Shown: positions 27,864 through 37,781, counted from the stretch's first letter. The stretch: 59,844 nucleotides of DNA from Cyanobacteria bacterium FACHB-471 (GCA_014695345.1 JACJOC010000088.1:1-59844), one strand, 5' to 3'. Numbers and translations are program-made. The notes: a model not told the origin generated them from the letters alone.

Positions 27864-28058
27864 TCAAAAGTCTTTAGGATCTTCAAAAAACTCCTCTACA
27901 TCCTCAAAAAATTCTTCTAGATTTGGTGACGTAACTTCAACAATAGGATCACCCAAGACTCGTACAATCAAACCGCTGACAACTGCAATTAAAAGAACGC
28001 CTAGCCAACTCAACGGTTTATTCATACCTGAATTGTCTTTACCTTGTGCTTTTGGCAT
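27864..28058 (-). CDS. Small single-span membrane protein with acidic tail (64 aa)
   Basis: Residues 14-36 (PLSWLGVLLIAVVSGLIV) form one transmembrane helix. The C-terminal 25 residues contain repeated Phe/Glu/Asp units (LEEFFEDVEEFFEDPKDF). The start could be Met1 or Met12. I recognise no family. It lies upstream of, and in the same direction as, the fasciclin gene, and is divergent from the DUF4112 gene. Confidence 0.55.
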   Translation of the reverse strand: MPKAQGKDNSGMNKPLSWLGVLLIAVVSGLIVRVLGDPIVEVTSPNLEEFFEDVEEFFEDPKDF

Positions 28059-28243
28059 TGCAATAAATCTTGTGAGTAATCCTGTGAGTGGTCACGAATG
28101 GAATGAATTCTACAGCGATCGAGTCAATAAATATAACCTGAAACAGGCAAAATTTCCTTAAAACATATTTCTCACGGTACAAGCTGCTTTTTAATAACTA
28201 TGTCAAACTTTTAGATGTATAAATATATGAATATTACTTTGAC

Positions 28244-28693
28244 ATGAATACATCAAGTTTAAATGCTGTAGAACGGCTTGCTACCCTCAATCGCATTCGT
28301 AAGTTGAGCCGATTGATGGATACTGCCATTCGCATCCCTTTTATTAACTTTCGAATTGGGCTAGATCCTATTTTAGGTCTGGTTCCTGGTGCAGGAGATG
28401 TAGTTACAACTGCGTTTTCGGCTTATATTATTTTTCTGGCGCGGCGCTTTCAGCTTCCTTCGGAGGTGCTAGGCCAAATGATTGCCAACATTGTCTTAGA
28501 GGCAGTGGTGGGTTCAGTGCCCCTTCTGGGTGACTTGTTTGACGCTTATTACAAAGCAAATGTGCGAAATTTGGCTCTTTTAGAGAGGCATTTGCAGATG
28601 GCTGAACCAGAGCTTGAGCAAGTTGACTCCTTGAATCTGTCGAGCACAGAGATGGCTGGGACTGCTTCTGCAAACATATCCGCTCCGAGGTAA
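28244..28693 (+). CDS. DUF4112 family membrane protein
   Basis: This is a 149-residue protein with the DUF4112 pattern. A basic N-terminal helix (RIRKLSRLMDTAIRIPF) comes first, then the Pro/Gly-rich loop GLDPILGLVPGAGDVVTT and two hydrophobic helices, then GSVPLLGDLFDAYYKANVRN. It is probably an inner-membrane protein of unknown function. The start ATG begins MNTSSLNAVERLA. The C-terminal 30 residues are polar and not part of the domain. Confidence 0.88.
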   Translation: MNTSSLNAVERLATLNRIRKLSRLMDTAIRIPFINFRIGLDPILGLVPGAGDVVTTAFSAYIIFLARRFQLPSEVLGQMIANIVLEAVVGSVPLLGDLFDAYYKANVRNLALLERHLQMAEPELEQVDSLNLSSTEMAGTASANISAPR

Positions 28694-28885
28694 ACGGGTA
28701 ATTCTGCCCGGGGCAACCTGCCAGAATGAGTACTTTTGTTCTACAAACAGCCTTCTGAAGATAGACGGCACCTTTTAAGCAGTGTTTTACAAAGGAAGGG
28801 TAGTAGTTTCAGGTCAGATTTAAAGCGATCCAAGAGCGCTTTAACTCCCCTGTACTGAAGTCACAGCTTAATAAGGAAGTGCATT

Positions 28886-29272
28886 ATGGCAGTTAAGGAA
28901 CTTCGTAAAAGTGATGTAATGGCGCACTTGCTCGAGGCGCTCGACCAAAAGCAGGATATCGGACATTATGGCAGGCTGACGTTTGCTATGGTGGCGCGTC
29001 ACTTCATGTCAGAAGAAGAACTGGTGACTTACCTTCAGAAAGACCCAGATTGTGATGAACAGGAGGCGCGATCGCTCTACCAGCAGGTGCAGGGCAAGGA
29101 CTACAATCCACCCAAACGCGATCGCATTTTGGAATGGCAAAAAAATCAGGATTTTCAGATCTGTCCTGATTCCGATGATCCTGATGCTTGTAATGTCTAC
29201 AAAGACCTCCAATTTCCTCAGGATGTCTACGAACACATCTCTGAGTACTACGAGCAAAAATCAAATAGTTAG
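28886..29272 (+). CDS. Conserved hypothetical protein (128 aa), SelO neighbour
   Basis: This is a soluble, acidic 128-residue protein starting MAVKELRKSDVMAHLLEALD, with GGAAG upstream. It has a helical N-terminal half (HLLEALDQKQDIGHYGRLTF) and a C-terminal part rich in Asp/Tyr (CPDSDDPDACNVY). Three Cys residues (about positions 54, 93 and 101) are notable. There is no signal peptide or membrane span. I recognise no named family. The gene is followed 82 bp later by selO on the same strand. Confidence 0.7.
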   Translation: MAVKELRKSDVMAHLLEALDQKQDIGHYGRLTFAMVARHFMSEEELVTYLQKDPDCDEQEARSLYQQVQGKDYNPPKRDRILEWQKNQDFQICPDSDDPDACNVYKDLQFPQDVYEHISEYYEQKSNS

Positions 29273-29354
29273 ACCTCTATCGCGACCAGACGTTTATGCG
29301 AACCAGGACTTCCTTCTAAGATGAGAAGATGAAGTAGGTGTTCTAGCAGTAACC

Positions 29355-30851
29355 ATGTTCCCTGAAGCCCTTGACCGGACGAGTTCTCCAAATCCTTTTC
29401 TGTCGCTCAACTATGAGCCAGCCCTAGAAAATCTGGGAGACGATTATTTTGATATTGTCTCAGCGGCGGAATTTCTTCGTCACATCCTTCGTTTTCGTAA
29501 TGATCAGGTGTTGCCTAAGCTAGGACTTGATCCAAAGTCGGTTAGGGATGGAGATTTTATCCAAGCTTTTGGACATTTTCAGGCGCAGCAACTGCCGCTA
29601 GCGCTGCGCTACCACGGTTATCAGTTTGGTGAGTACAATCCGTTTTTGGGCGACGGCAGAGGCTTCCTGTATGGACAGGTACGTGGTGTAGACGGTGAAC
29701 TGTACGATTTTGGCACTAAAGGTTCTGGCACAACGCCTTACTCCAGAGGCGGAGATGGCAGACTCACACTCAAAGGGGGTGTACGAGAAGTGCTGGCATC
29801 CGAAATGCTAAATGTTTTGGGTGTCCGTACTTCTCGTTGCCTCAGCTTGATTGAAACCGGGGAAGCACTCTGGCGAGGAGATGAGCCGTCTCCCACGAGA
29901 TCTTCGGTAATGGTAAGATTTTCGCGATCGCACATTCGCTTTGGCACCTTTGAACGACTCCATCACCTGGGTCGTCCTGATCTCACCCAAAGGCTGCTGA
30001 ATCATGTGATTCAGTACTACTATCCGCATCTGTGGAACCAACCTGACCAGTACGCTCATTTCTATGCAGAACTGGTGCAGCGAGTCGCAAAACTGGTTGC
30101 AGAATGGATGTCTGTGGGCTTTTGTCATGCCGTACTCAACACAGACAATATGTCGATTACTGGGGAAAGTTTTGATTACGGTCCTTACGCTTTTATTGAT
30201 CAATACGATCCTCACTTCACTGCTGCTTACTTTGATTACGCTGGTCGCTACAGCTATAGCAATCAGCCTTCAATCTGCCGCTGGAATTTAGAAATGCTGC
30301 AAGTACCACTAAAAGCAGTGATCAGCCCCGCAGAAATGGAGTCAGGTCTAGCTCAGTTTGAGCAACATTATGTCACTGCCTATCTACAGCGAATGCTGAA
30401 CAAGTTGGGCTTTGAAGGATTAGAGGAACTAGATGAGGCGATCTCGGAGAGATACGCACAAGGGGTCGCCACTCACTTACTTAAACTCACTTTGCAACTG
30501 TTAGAAGAAGCCCGAATTGGTTATCACGACTTCTTTCTAGCGTTACGACAACAGTTTTCACCAGATTGGCGCACCGATAAAGCCTTAATTTTTGCTGAAG
30601 GTGAATCCCAATCTGATGCAGTGATGGATTGTTTTGACCAGTGGCGATCGCACTATCACCAAATTCTCACTGCTTTGCCGGAGGAAAAGATGGGGGCGAT
30701 CACCCAACGGTTACAACAACACAATCCCAGCACTATTTTACTCAGACCCGAAATTGAGGCAATTTGGGAAGCAATTACCGTTGAAGATGACTGGGCTCCC
30801 TTTTATGATCTACTCAAGCGAATTTGGGAATCTGTTCAGCCAATGAAGTAA
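29355..30851 (+). CDS. selO: Protein adenylyltransferase SelO (YdiU family pseudokinase)
   Basis: This is a 498-residue SelO homologue. These pseudokinases bind ATP flipped and transfer AMP to Ser, Thr or Tyr of redox-related proteins. Conserved segments are [20 protein letters not shown], the nucleotide loop [20 protein letters not shown] (about 119-138), [14 protein letters not shown] and the metal-binding [13 protein letters not shown] with [13 protein letters not shown] (about 257-290). The length is near the bacterial norm of about 480. It may act with the 128-residue gene upstream (inference from spacing). Confidence 0.92.
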   Translation: MFPEALDRTSSPNPFLSLNYEPALENLGDDYFDIVSAAEFLRHILRFRNDQVLPKLGLDPKSVRDGDFIQAFGHFQAQQLPLALRYHGYQFGEYNPFLGDGRGFLYGQVRGVDGELYDFGTKGSGTTPYSRGGDGRLTLKGGVREVLASEMLNVLGVRTSRCLSLIETGEALWRGDEPSPTRSSVMVRFSRSHIRFGTFERLHHLGRPDLTQRLLNHVIQYYYPHLWNQPDQYAHFYAELVQRVAKLVAEWMSVGFCHAVLNTDNMSITGESFDYGPYAFIDQYDPHFTAAYFDYAGRYSYSNQPSICRWNLEMLQVPLKAVISPAEMESGLAQFEQHYVTAYLQRMLNKLGFEGLEELDEAISERYAQGVATHLLKLTLQLLEEARIGYHDFFLALRQQFSPDWRTDKALIFAEGESQSDAVMDCFDQWRSHYHQILTALPEEKMGAITQRLQQHNPSTILLRPEIEAIWEAITVEDDWAPFYDLLKRIWESVQPMK

Positions 30852-30923
30852 TCGTCGAGATTTCTGCCTTTTCCCGATTTTGCGGCAAGGGTGATCGCCT
30901 AACACCCAGCAACGCCCAACATC

Positions 30924-31694
30924 TTACCCTTCTTTTTCTTGCCAAAGGGTGAAGTGTTCAGGATATTCCACTAGGAGACAGAGTTTGCCAGAGTCAAGTT
31001 CAGATTGCCAGAGATCAGTTGCTTTTTCGCGCAAGCGTTTAGCAAAAGAGATGCCTTCTACCAGAACTTTGCCTTGAAAAACACATTCTGTAAAACCCTG
31101 GTTCAAAATACCTTTTTCTTTTAACTCTTCCACCTTAAACATTAGCCGCTGCACTGCGGGTGCCTCAGCCGCAGTACTAGGTGTTGAACTAATAGGGTTG
31201 CCTTGAGAAATATAGAAGAGACCATCGGATGAGTCATCTTGAGGCAAAGAATGATCGGGCAAACTGTTTTGCGCTGGATTAGGTTGACCCACAGGGTTTC
31301 GATTTGCATTGGATGACACACTTGCAGCACTACCATCAATCAAAGTTGCTTTTGAGCCACTCATTGCTGCTGCCTGTAAGTCCAGTTCTTTGACGAGTAG
31401 AATGAACCCGCCAATGCGGATAATGTCATCCGTTTGAAGCAAAAAATTCTGGTTGGTTTGCACTGTCTGGTCGTTGACCTGAGAGCCATCGGTACTGCCT
31501 AAATCGGTGTAATAGTATTGCCCCGACTGATACAAAACTCGACCGTGAACTCGACTCACTTCAGGACTATTTAACACCAGATCACAGTTTGGGTTTCGTC
31601 CGATTAGACCACCCCCCTGAGTTAATGTTTCTGGTGTCAGGATTTTTTCCTGAGACTCACCTGTTTGGTAGTAAATCGCCCTTATTTTAATCAT
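30924..31694 (-). CDS. FHA domain protein
   Basis: This is a 256-residue protein. Residues about 20-105 form a forkhead-associated phosphothreonine-binding domain. Visible motifs are LIGRNPNCDLVLNSPEVSRV, HGRV and DLGSTDGSQVND, with the conserved Gly-Arg, Ser-Arg-His-like SRVHG and Asp-Gly-Ser positions. A Ser/Asn-rich linker follows, and the C-terminal 80 residues (MFKVEELKEKGILNQGFTEC...) form a separate unknown domain. It follows the Thr-motif protein by 34 bp on the same strand, so they are probably co-transcribed and may interact. Confidence 0.88.
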   Translation of the reverse strand: MIKIRAIYYQTGESQEKILTPETLTQGGGLIGRNPNCDLVLNSPEVSRVHGRVLYQSGQYYYTDLGSTDGSQVNDQTVQTNQNFLLQTDDIIRIGGFILLVKELDLQAAAMSGSKATLIDGSAASVSSNANRNPVGQPNPAQNSLPDHSLPQDDSSDGLFYISQGNPISSTPSTAAEAPAVQRLMFKVEELKEKGILNQGFTECVFQGKVLVEGISFAKRLREKATDLWQSELDSGKLCLLVEYPEHFTLWQEKEG

Positions 31695-31728
31695 GATTTT
31701 TTGTCACTTTTGACTTTGACCCAATCCG

Positions 31729-32838
31729 TTAAAGCGTTGTTTGCTCCTCCTGATTGGGACTTTGGTTTTGCCCAATCACAGTAATTTTTTCTGAATCGGC
31801 ACTTGTTAAGGAGGAGATTTTGGGGTTGGCTAATGGAGAATTAGGACTGCTTCCATCAGCAGGCTTGGGGGTAGTGACGTTGTTTAAGTCTTGGCTTGGA
31901 AACGGGGTGGCAATGGTTGGCTTGTTGCCAGTTTTTGCCTTTGGGGGACCAATTACCGTTTTTTCATCTGCGGAGCTATTAGGCTGGAACGGTCTGGCAA
32001 CGGTCGGCTCATCCGCCGACTGCGATTGGAACGGTCTAGCGACAGTTGGCTCGCTTGTGGCTGGGGAACGAATGACGGTCTGATTGCTTTGGGGATTGAG
32101 GAAACCGGGTGTGGTAACAGGTTCATCCCAGGGATTGGGCTGACGGGAGGGTTTGGCGATCGCCTGCTTGCTCTCCTCCTTTGGCAGAACAGTGGGTTCT
32201 TCAGCCGAGCTCGTTGCATTGGGGTTTGCTTCAGCAGACTCGGCAAAGTGAATTTGGTTGAGCGACTCAATTACGGTAGGGGCATCGGCTAGAGCTGCGT
32301 CTGACTCGGCCTGAGTAAAATTCTGAATTGCTTCTGCAATTGCATCTGCCTCTGTAGCTGAGATCAGTGTCAGCGGCTCCTGAATGACTGTGCGATCGCC
32401 TCCTACAGCAGATTGAGCAGGAATTGCACCAAGGGGCTGATCAAAATCCGATCTGCTGGAGTGCTTGACTGATTTCTCTTCTACCAGTTGAAACCGAAGC
32501 TTGCCAGCAGGTTTTGCAGTCAGTTTAACTGCATCGGGTAGAGGTACTTCAGACTGCGATCGCTCAACTAAGCCATCTTCTAGATTGGCTTTACGGGACC
32601 GATTTGATAGCGCTAAGGGACGGCTCTGCCGCCAAATCTCGTAACCAATAATGAGCAAGAGAATTAGGGAAAACGCGACGAGCGCTCCCCACAACCAAGT
32701 AACGACCAGAACGAACCCGCCAATTGCCAAACCCCAATAGACAAGGCGCATTTGCTCTACCTCTATGACTTTTTCCCGGGCTAGTAGGCGATCGCACCAC
32801 TCCCACCCAGCGATCGCAAACCCAGCTTGCGATACCAA
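31729..32838 (-). CDS. Membrane protein with repeated TVI/TVA Thr motifs
   Basis: This is a protein of up to 369 residues. The N-terminus has two close hydrophobic helices (LVYWGLAIGGFVLVVTWLWG and VAFSLILLLIIGYEIW). The remaining 300 residues are disordered and polar. At least nine short motifs of the form (acidic/polar)-x-T-[VI]-[IAL] occur: DRTVIQEP, APTVIES, EPTVLPK, NQTVIRS, EPTVARPF twice, EKTVIGP, KPTIATP and ITVIGQ. Such spaced Thr motifs suit phosphorylation and FHA binding, and the next gene encodes an FHA protein. The start is TTG 32838, or ATG 32751 just before the helices. I know no family for it. Confidence 0.7.
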   Translation of the reverse strand: MVSQAGFAIAGWEWCDRLLAREKVIEVEQMRLVYWGLAIGGFVLVVTWLWGALVAFSLILLLIIGYEIWRQSRPLALSNRSRKANLEDGLVERSQSEVPLPDAVKLTAKPAGKLRFQLVEEKSVKHSSRSDFDQPLGAIPAQSAVGGDRTVIQEPLTLISATEADAIAEAIQNFTQAESDAALADAPTVIESLNQIHFAESAEANPNATSSAEEPTVLPKEESKQAIAKPSRQPNPWDEPVTTPGFLNPQSNQTVIRSPATSEPTVARPFQSQSADEPTVARPFQPNSSADEKTVIGPPKAKTGNKPTIATPFPSQDLNNVTTPKPADGSSPNSPLANPKISSLTSADSEKITVIGQNQSPNQEEQTTL

Positions 32839-32970
32839 GAAGTTGCTTTCACCCTATAACTTCTCCAAGCAACTGAAGTCGTTTCAGGAAAGTTTAGAGA
32901 CGAAGGTTTGTTTGGGAAGTTGAATTTTTTGGGCATCAAGCACACGAAAAATCCAACCCCTTAAATAGCT

Positions 32971-34572
32971 TTAAAGCTGCGATCGCTCTAACCACTGCTG
33001 CACCATCTGCTCCATTTTTGGGGACAGTTTCAGGGGCAGGTGATCGACTTGGAGGTGCAGGTCGCGTTGGGGGAAGGGAATGTCTACCTGATTCTGACGT
33101 AGCAGAGCTTCCATGCGGAAATAGAGATCGCTTTTGATCACAACTTGCTTGCTGGGTTCTGCTGTCCAGACCAGCAGTTCAAAATTCAGGCTGCTGTCGC
33201 CAAATTCTTTGAAAAAGACTTGGGGCTGCGGAGTTGAAAGAATTTTAGGATGATTTCGCGCCGACTCTAACAGCGCCGATCGCACCGCTTCAATGTCTGA
33301 GCCGTAGGCTACCCCGACAGGCAGGTGAATTCTAGAAACAGGATTATCGTGGCTCCAGTTGATCACTTCCTGTTCTAAAAAACGCGAGTTTGGCACAATG
33401 ATCGAGATCTGATCGAGCGTGCGAATTAGGGTGCTGCGTGCCCCGATGCGCTCGACGTTGCCTTGAAATTCACCAACTTCAATAAAATCTCCAACTTGAA
33501 TGGGACGCTCGAACACTAACACCAAGCCGCTACCGAAGTTTTTGGCAATATCCTGCAAACCAAAGCCGATTCCTACCCCGAGGGCGCTGACCAGAATTGC
33601 CAGGGAACTGATGTCTAGCCCCCAAATTTGCAGCACCACCAGCGAACCGATAAACAACATGGCGTAGCGGATGATTACCGCAACGGCTTCCTGTGCACCT
33701 CGGTTTACCCCAGTCATTTGTAAAATGCGGGACTTGAGTAGATCCGTTGCCATCTTGGTAAAGACGATCAGCCCCAGCAGCATGAATGCCAAAACCAGCA
33801 GATCCGTCACTGAGTAACTGCTTTGCCCCAGGGTAATGATGGGAGAGGTAAAGCTAGCTATTAGGCTATTGAAGATGCGGTAGCCCCACTGACGAGTCAG
33901 CGGAAACAGGTTAGTGATGTAAAGCGTTGCGCCTAGCCATACGCCCGTTCGGGCGATCGCCAGCAGCAGATTCACCAGCAAATTCAACGCTTGGGGGTGT
34001 TCAATGGTTTCATCTTCATCGGCATTCGGTTGCGGCAAGATTGCAGCTAGGGAAGGGCGCAGCGATCGCTGCCAAAACTCACCCAGCCCCCAATGCAACA
34101 AAGTGGCGATCGCTACGACTCCCACAGCGATCGTTCCTGCCCACCGCAAAAATTCTGCCGTCCGCTGCTGCTGGGCTTGCTGAACAGCATCCCTAAGCCG
34201 CCGAGTTAACTCTCTTGCCTGCTCTTCAGGGGTTCTGCCTAGGAGAGCATCCCGGTCTGTCACCGTCATTAGATGGCGGTCATTCAGCCGGATAGTCGGC
34301 AAGCCGTTGCGCTGCTCAATTTCAATTTGGACGGGCTGATCTTCCTGTACTGCTTCTTGCAGCAGCGAATTGACCAACTCTGCCCGCTCGGTGGCTGTGT
34401 ATTCGCCTGAAGGGCTGATTTGAAAAATTTCTCGCCCGTCTAACACCACCGAAGCTGGAATTTCTTTTTGGGCGATCGCCGGGGCTATTAGCAGAATTAG
34501 CGTCAGAATTAAGGCGATGCCAACGGTTTGTAAAATCTGCGATATGGCAGATAAAAGTCGATGAGGTGCCAA
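32971..34572 (-). CDS. MscS family mechanosensitive ion channel
   Basis: This is a 533-residue channel. A signal-like segment (LQTVGIALILTLILLIAP) and a periplasmic domain of about 100 residues come first, then four or five helices. The MscS pore and beta domain follow (ALGVGIGFGLQDIAKNFGSG, then VFERPIQVGDFIEV and TLIRTLDQISIIVPNS, about 325-400). The C-terminal vestibule ends around SLNFELLVW. It releases osmolytes on hypo-osmotic shock. The start is TTG at 34572; no better start exists before the signal segment. Confidence 0.9.
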   Translation of the reverse strand: MAPHRLLSAISQILQTVGIALILTLILLIAPAIAQKEIPASVVLDGREIFQISPSGEYTATERAELVNSLLQEAVQEDQPVQIEIEQRNGLPTIRLNDRHLMTVTDRDALLGRTPEEQARELTRRLRDAVQQAQQQRTAEFLRWAGTIAVGVVAIATLLHWGLGEFWQRSLRPSLAAILPQPNADEDETIEHPQALNLLVNLLLAIARTGVWLGATLYITNLFPLTRQWGYRIFNSLIASFTSPIITLGQSSYSVTDLLVLAFMLLGLIVFTKMATDLLKSRILQMTGVNRGAQEAVAVIIRYAMLFIGSLVVLQIWGLDISSLAILVSALGVGIGFGLQDIAKNFGSGLVLVFERPIQVGDFIEVGEFQGNVERIGARSTLIRTLDQISIIVPNSRFLEQEVINWSHDNPVSRIHLPVGVAYGSDIEAVRSALLESARNHPKILSTPQPQVFFKEFGDSSLNFELLVWTAEPSKQVVIKSDLYFRMEALLRQNQVDIPFPQRDLHLQVDHLPLKLSPKMEQMVQQWLERSQL

Positions 34573-34673
34573 TGAATCTCAGTCCCAAGCGATCGTTCCC
34601 GATGCCATTCTGCCTCAAGTTTGGGGACAGATTATTAAGAACAGGCAGGCAGAAAGCAAAATATGCTTAGACG

Positions 34674-35777
34674 CTACACCCACTCTTGCTGAATAGTAAC
34701 TTTGCGCGCTTGCATGGCTTGCTCAAATAAATCTGTAGGAAGGGCCTGCTCAACGGCCCAAACGCCTGGTTTTCTTAACTGACCAGACAGCAAGAATTGA
34801 GCAATGCAACCCGTACCAAGACCCGTAGCGATCGCTGCACTAGAATGAACCAGAGCTGAGCGGTAGCGTTTAGGCTGTCCTGCTTTTTGCCCAACCACTT
34901 CAGCCTGCACGCCCACCCCTGTACCGCTAAACAAATCGGTAACAGACGTCATGCGATAACTCACGTGAGATAAAAACTCAACGCCATTGGGGTTTTGCAG
35001 CCACGATTTAGGAAATACGTTGGCAGCAATCCAGGTCAGGTGATTGTAGAAATCGGGCACTGAACCAAACTTGGTAACAACAGTTTTGACCGCAAAAGAA
35101 TCCACTAGAGTAAACGTCTCCGGCATCTCATACCAGTAGGTATGAACCGTACCATAGGGAGCAGGGAGGTGAATCTTTTGGCGTTCGGTGTAAGGCTTAA
35201 TTTTTCGCCATTGCCCATCTATCCAAGCTTCAAATGGCTTGAGCAATCCTAGAAATGTTGTTCGCATTACGGTTACGCCTGCCCCACCAGAACCGCTCAC
35301 CACGTAATAAAGGCGAATCTCTTCTGCCTGGTCAAGTTGCTCTACACCCTGTCGCACCATGCTGTTAGAAATACCTGGGAATATACCAGAGTTGACAACG
35401 GCAGTTACTCCAGCGGTCTCCGCCTCTGCCTGATAAGACAGCGCTTTCTCAGTAAAGCCGCGTGTATCACTGACATCAACATAGTCTACGCCCTGGTCGA
35501 TGCAAAACTTCAGGACGCTGGTGTCACGGTAGTGAAAAGGACCAGCGCAGTGGACAACCACATCAGCCTGGGCGATCGCCTGTCTCAGCTTTTCTAGATC
35601 CGCGAGGTCTAGCTGCAAAAATCGTACCCGCGAACCAAGCTGCTGGCTGCCCGATTCGTCTTTGAGGGTGTCACTTCTACCCGTGACGATAACCTCTGCC
35701 TGAGTATGATCGATTAGGTCGGCCGCAACACTACTGCCGATTCGCCCCTGTCCACCTATAACTAAAACCTGTGTCAT
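34674..35777 (-). CDS. Saccharopine dehydrogenase family NAD(P)-binding protein
   Basis: This is a 367-residue oxidoreductase. The Rossmann motif is VLVIGGQGRIGSSVAADLID at the N-terminus, followed by VIVTGRSDTL. HCAGPFHYRDTSVLKFCIDQ and GVDYVDVSD are typical of saccharopine dehydrogenase-like proteins, including those acting on long-chain or carboxylic intermediates. Lysine biosynthesis by the AAA pathway is not expected in cyanobacteria, so the substrate is unknown. The gene stands alone, 101 bp from MscS on the same strand. Confidence 0.85.
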   Translation of the reverse strand: MTQVLVIGGQGRIGSSVAADLIDHTQAEVIVTGRSDTLKDESGSQQLGSRVRFLQLDLADLEKLRQAIAQADVVVHCAGPFHYRDTSVLKFCIDQGVDYVDVSDTRGFTEKALSYQAEAETAGVTAVVNSGIFPGISNSMVRQGVEQLDQAEEIRLYYVVSGSGGAGVTVMRTTFLGLLKPFEAWIDGQWRKIKPYTERQKIHLPAPYGTVHTYWYEMPETFTLVDSFAVKTVVTKFGSVPDFYNHLTWIAANVFPKSWLQNPNGVEFLSHVSYRMTSVTDLFSGTGVGVQAEVVGQKAGQPKRYRSALVHSSAAIATGLGTGCIAQFLLSGQLRKPGVWAVEQALPTDLFEQAMQARKVTIQQEWV

Positions 35778-35971
35778 CAGTCAGTATTATTCAACACCAA
35801 CCTCAGTTCATCACTTTTAGAACGGGTTTACATCGGCATAAAGCAAGAATCTGTGGGCGGTATTTTGTCCCTATGGGCATAAGCGCTGTGAGTGCTTATG
35901 CTTCAGTGCTTCTGACTCGTAGCAAACACGCATCTTCTAATATATTTCCTGCATGAATCGTTTTTTGAAGC

Positions 35972-36008
35972 GTGAATGGTGGTGCGGTGAAGCCGCATCA
36001 CCATTCAC
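35972..36008. repeat. Palindrome with TGAAG loop (family A, copy 2)
   Basis: The arms GTGAATGGTGGTGCGG and CCGCATCACCATTCAC pair with one G-T wobble around the same TGAAG loop as the copy at 10404-10448. It lies in the short space between the saccharopine-dehydrogenase-like gene and the phosphatase gene. Confidence 0.75.
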
Positions 36009-36028
36009 ACAAGAGATCTAATTTATCT

Positions 36029-36898
36029 TCAGGTTGATGCCTGTGATAGAGAGGCGATCGCCTCCAAAAGATGCTGGTGTACTGTCGCAGAAGCCGCAAT
36101 GACCAAACCGGGACGAGAATAATCTTCGCAGTCGTGCAGCGGTGGAAGGGGTGCTCCAGTGTGAGTCGTGACAATGCAGCCCGCCTCTTGTGCTAAAAAT
36201 GCCAATGCAGCACTATCAATAAATTTGCCTGCACGAGTGACTGCTCCTGCTAAGTCTCCACTTAACATGCCATTCACGTTAGGGATTTGGACTTCATCGG
36301 AGTAAGAAGTAGCAACGTCAATCACGGTGTAATCGTCTTTTAGCTTTGGTGCGAGTGCCTCCATGCCCCATCCCAACAGAATTGTTGGATTGGTTTTAGC
36401 AATTTTCAAAGGCTGACCGCTTGCCAAACCCGCATCTAGAGTGCCTTGCCAGCAGCCTTGCCCTCGAAAGGCAAAACAGTAGGTGTTTTGTGCAGGAGTG
36501 ATGGCGATCGCCGCCTCAAACTCATCCCAATTCAGCACACCCACAATAATCTGATAGTTTGAATGCCCGTCCAGGTAAAATTGAGTGCCATCAATCGGAT
36601 CAAGCGTCACCAGATAATCATCTTTTTCACCTAAAGTAATGGCTCGAAAATACTTTGTGTTGTAAGACTGCTCATACTCTTCCCCATAAAAGCGAATGTC
36701 AGGAAAAGCACCTAACAGCGCCACTTCTACCAGCGTTTGAATCGACAGGTCAGCATCACTCAGCGCTGCTCCAAAGAAACTATCTGACTCTTTAGAAGGA
36801 CGCGCCGCAATCTTAGGCTGAACTTCAACCGCGTAAGCAGCAGCGATCTTGAGATAGGGAAACAGCATTTCCAGAATTAAACGGGGATTTGGCAGCAT
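36029..36898 (-). CDS. Inositol monophosphatase family protein
   Basis: This is a 289-residue metal-dependent phosphatase. The motif LDPIDGTQFYLDGHSNYQII (about 100-118) contains the catalytic DPIDGT, and FYGEEYEQS provides the upstream Glu. The C-terminal motif is GKFIDSAALAFLAQEAGC. The substrate may be inositol phosphate, fructose bisphosphate or 3'-phosphoadenosine phosphate (CysQ-like); these cannot be separated without alignment. No neighbour is linked on the same strand. Confidence 0.85.
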   Translation of the reverse strand: MLPNPRLILEMLFPYLKIAAAYAVEVQPKIAARPSKESDSFFGAALSDADLSIQTLVEVALLGAFPDIRFYGEEYEQSYNTKYFRAITLGEKDDYLVTLDPIDGTQFYLDGHSNYQIIVGVLNWDEFEAAIAITPAQNTYCFAFRGQGCWQGTLDAGLASGQPLKIAKTNPTILLGWGMEALAPKLKDDYTVIDVATSYSDEVQIPNVNGMLSGDLAGAVTRAGKFIDSAALAFLAQEAGCIVTTHTGAPLPPLHDCEDYSRPGLVIAASATVHQHLLEAIASLSQAST

Positions 36899-37374
36899 CT
36901 AAACTTTGCTCTCACTATCGGCAGCATGGCAACAATCTTACCCCTTAAGCTCAACGAAGCTTTATGCTTAGCGAAACAAATTAGTTCGTTCAGATTTCAA
37001 TAGGGAAATTTGCTTCAATGCTGTCAACTTACAACTCCCTAAATTTGTTCAAATCCTACTTTCTACAGGGTTAAACTGAGAAAAGGAGCGAGGATACATT
37101 TAACGTTTGTTAAACGCTACAACAGTATGTTGTTAACCTGGTTCAAAGAGTAGAATTCTATCATCCAGTTGGGTTTGTATTCTTGCTTCCTTAGGTGGAC
37201 GCAATCGGTTTAGAGAAATTTAATACTGGCAAATGTAGCAATCTTCAATCACCTGTAAAAAGAGCGGTTATGAGAAGAACGTTCCTCAAAGGTATGCCTC
37301 TCATAACCCATTTAGGATCACCGTATAGTTCACCAACAAAGTAAAGTTTGTAGCGCATTTAAGAATTCAAAATC
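36899..37374. other. Intergenic region with a short inverted repeat
   Basis: No coding frame is supported. At 37266-37308 the arms GGTTATGAGA and TCTCATAACC are exact complements around a 23-nt centre, about 65 nt before the small gene at 37375. It could be a leader hairpin or an operator (inference). An A/T-rich stretch at 37080-37140 is a plausible promoter area. Confidence 0.45.
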
Positions 37375-37608
37375 ATGTCAACCCAGAAGCCTTCAAATAA
37401 TCCAAATCCTCCCTTTCCTACCCCTGATCCGGTTCATCTTCAGTCTCAAGCGAGTAGGGATGAAGTTCATGAAACGCTTGCCAAAGAGCAGGGCAAAGAA
37501 ACTAATGTAATTGATGATGTGGAGAATAGCGACGGGGATAGCGACCTCATGGAAGCTAAGTTTCAACCGACAGCTTATGGATTGAGCAGCCCACCTCCTG
37601 CGGATTAA
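37375..37608 (+). CDS. Small acidic disordered protein (77 aa)
   Basis: ATG at 37375 opens a 77-residue protein rich in Pro, Asn and acidic residues (MSTQKPSNNPNPPFPTPDPV, later ENSDGDSDLMEA). It has no hydrophobic core and is probably disordered. A strong terminator hairpin follows at 37690. I recognise no family. Confidence 0.55.
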   Translation: MSTQKPSNNPNPPFPTPDPVHLQSQASRDEVHETLAKEQGKETNVIDDVENSDGDSDLMEAKFQPTAYGLSSPPPAD

Positions 37609-37689
37609 GCACTGCCATCAGGTGTTCTAATTTGTCGTAAAGCACTTTAGGGCGAAATCGGGCAGACTTTTGTCAATCTCTTCATCCAG

Positions 37690-37728
37690 AACAACGGGAT
37701 GCGCTCTACACATCCCGTTGTTTTGTTT
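37690..37728 (+). terminator. Rho-independent terminator
   Basis: Arms AACAACGGGATG and CATCCCGTTGTT surround a 9-nt loop and are followed by TTGTTTGT. It lies between the convergent small gene (plus) and HCP gene (minus). The A-rich 5' side could serve the minus strand too. Confidence 0.85.
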
Positions 37729-37781
37729 GTATGTAGTTCAATGAACTAGCAAGCAACGTCTGCTAATTTTCAGAGTTGGCA

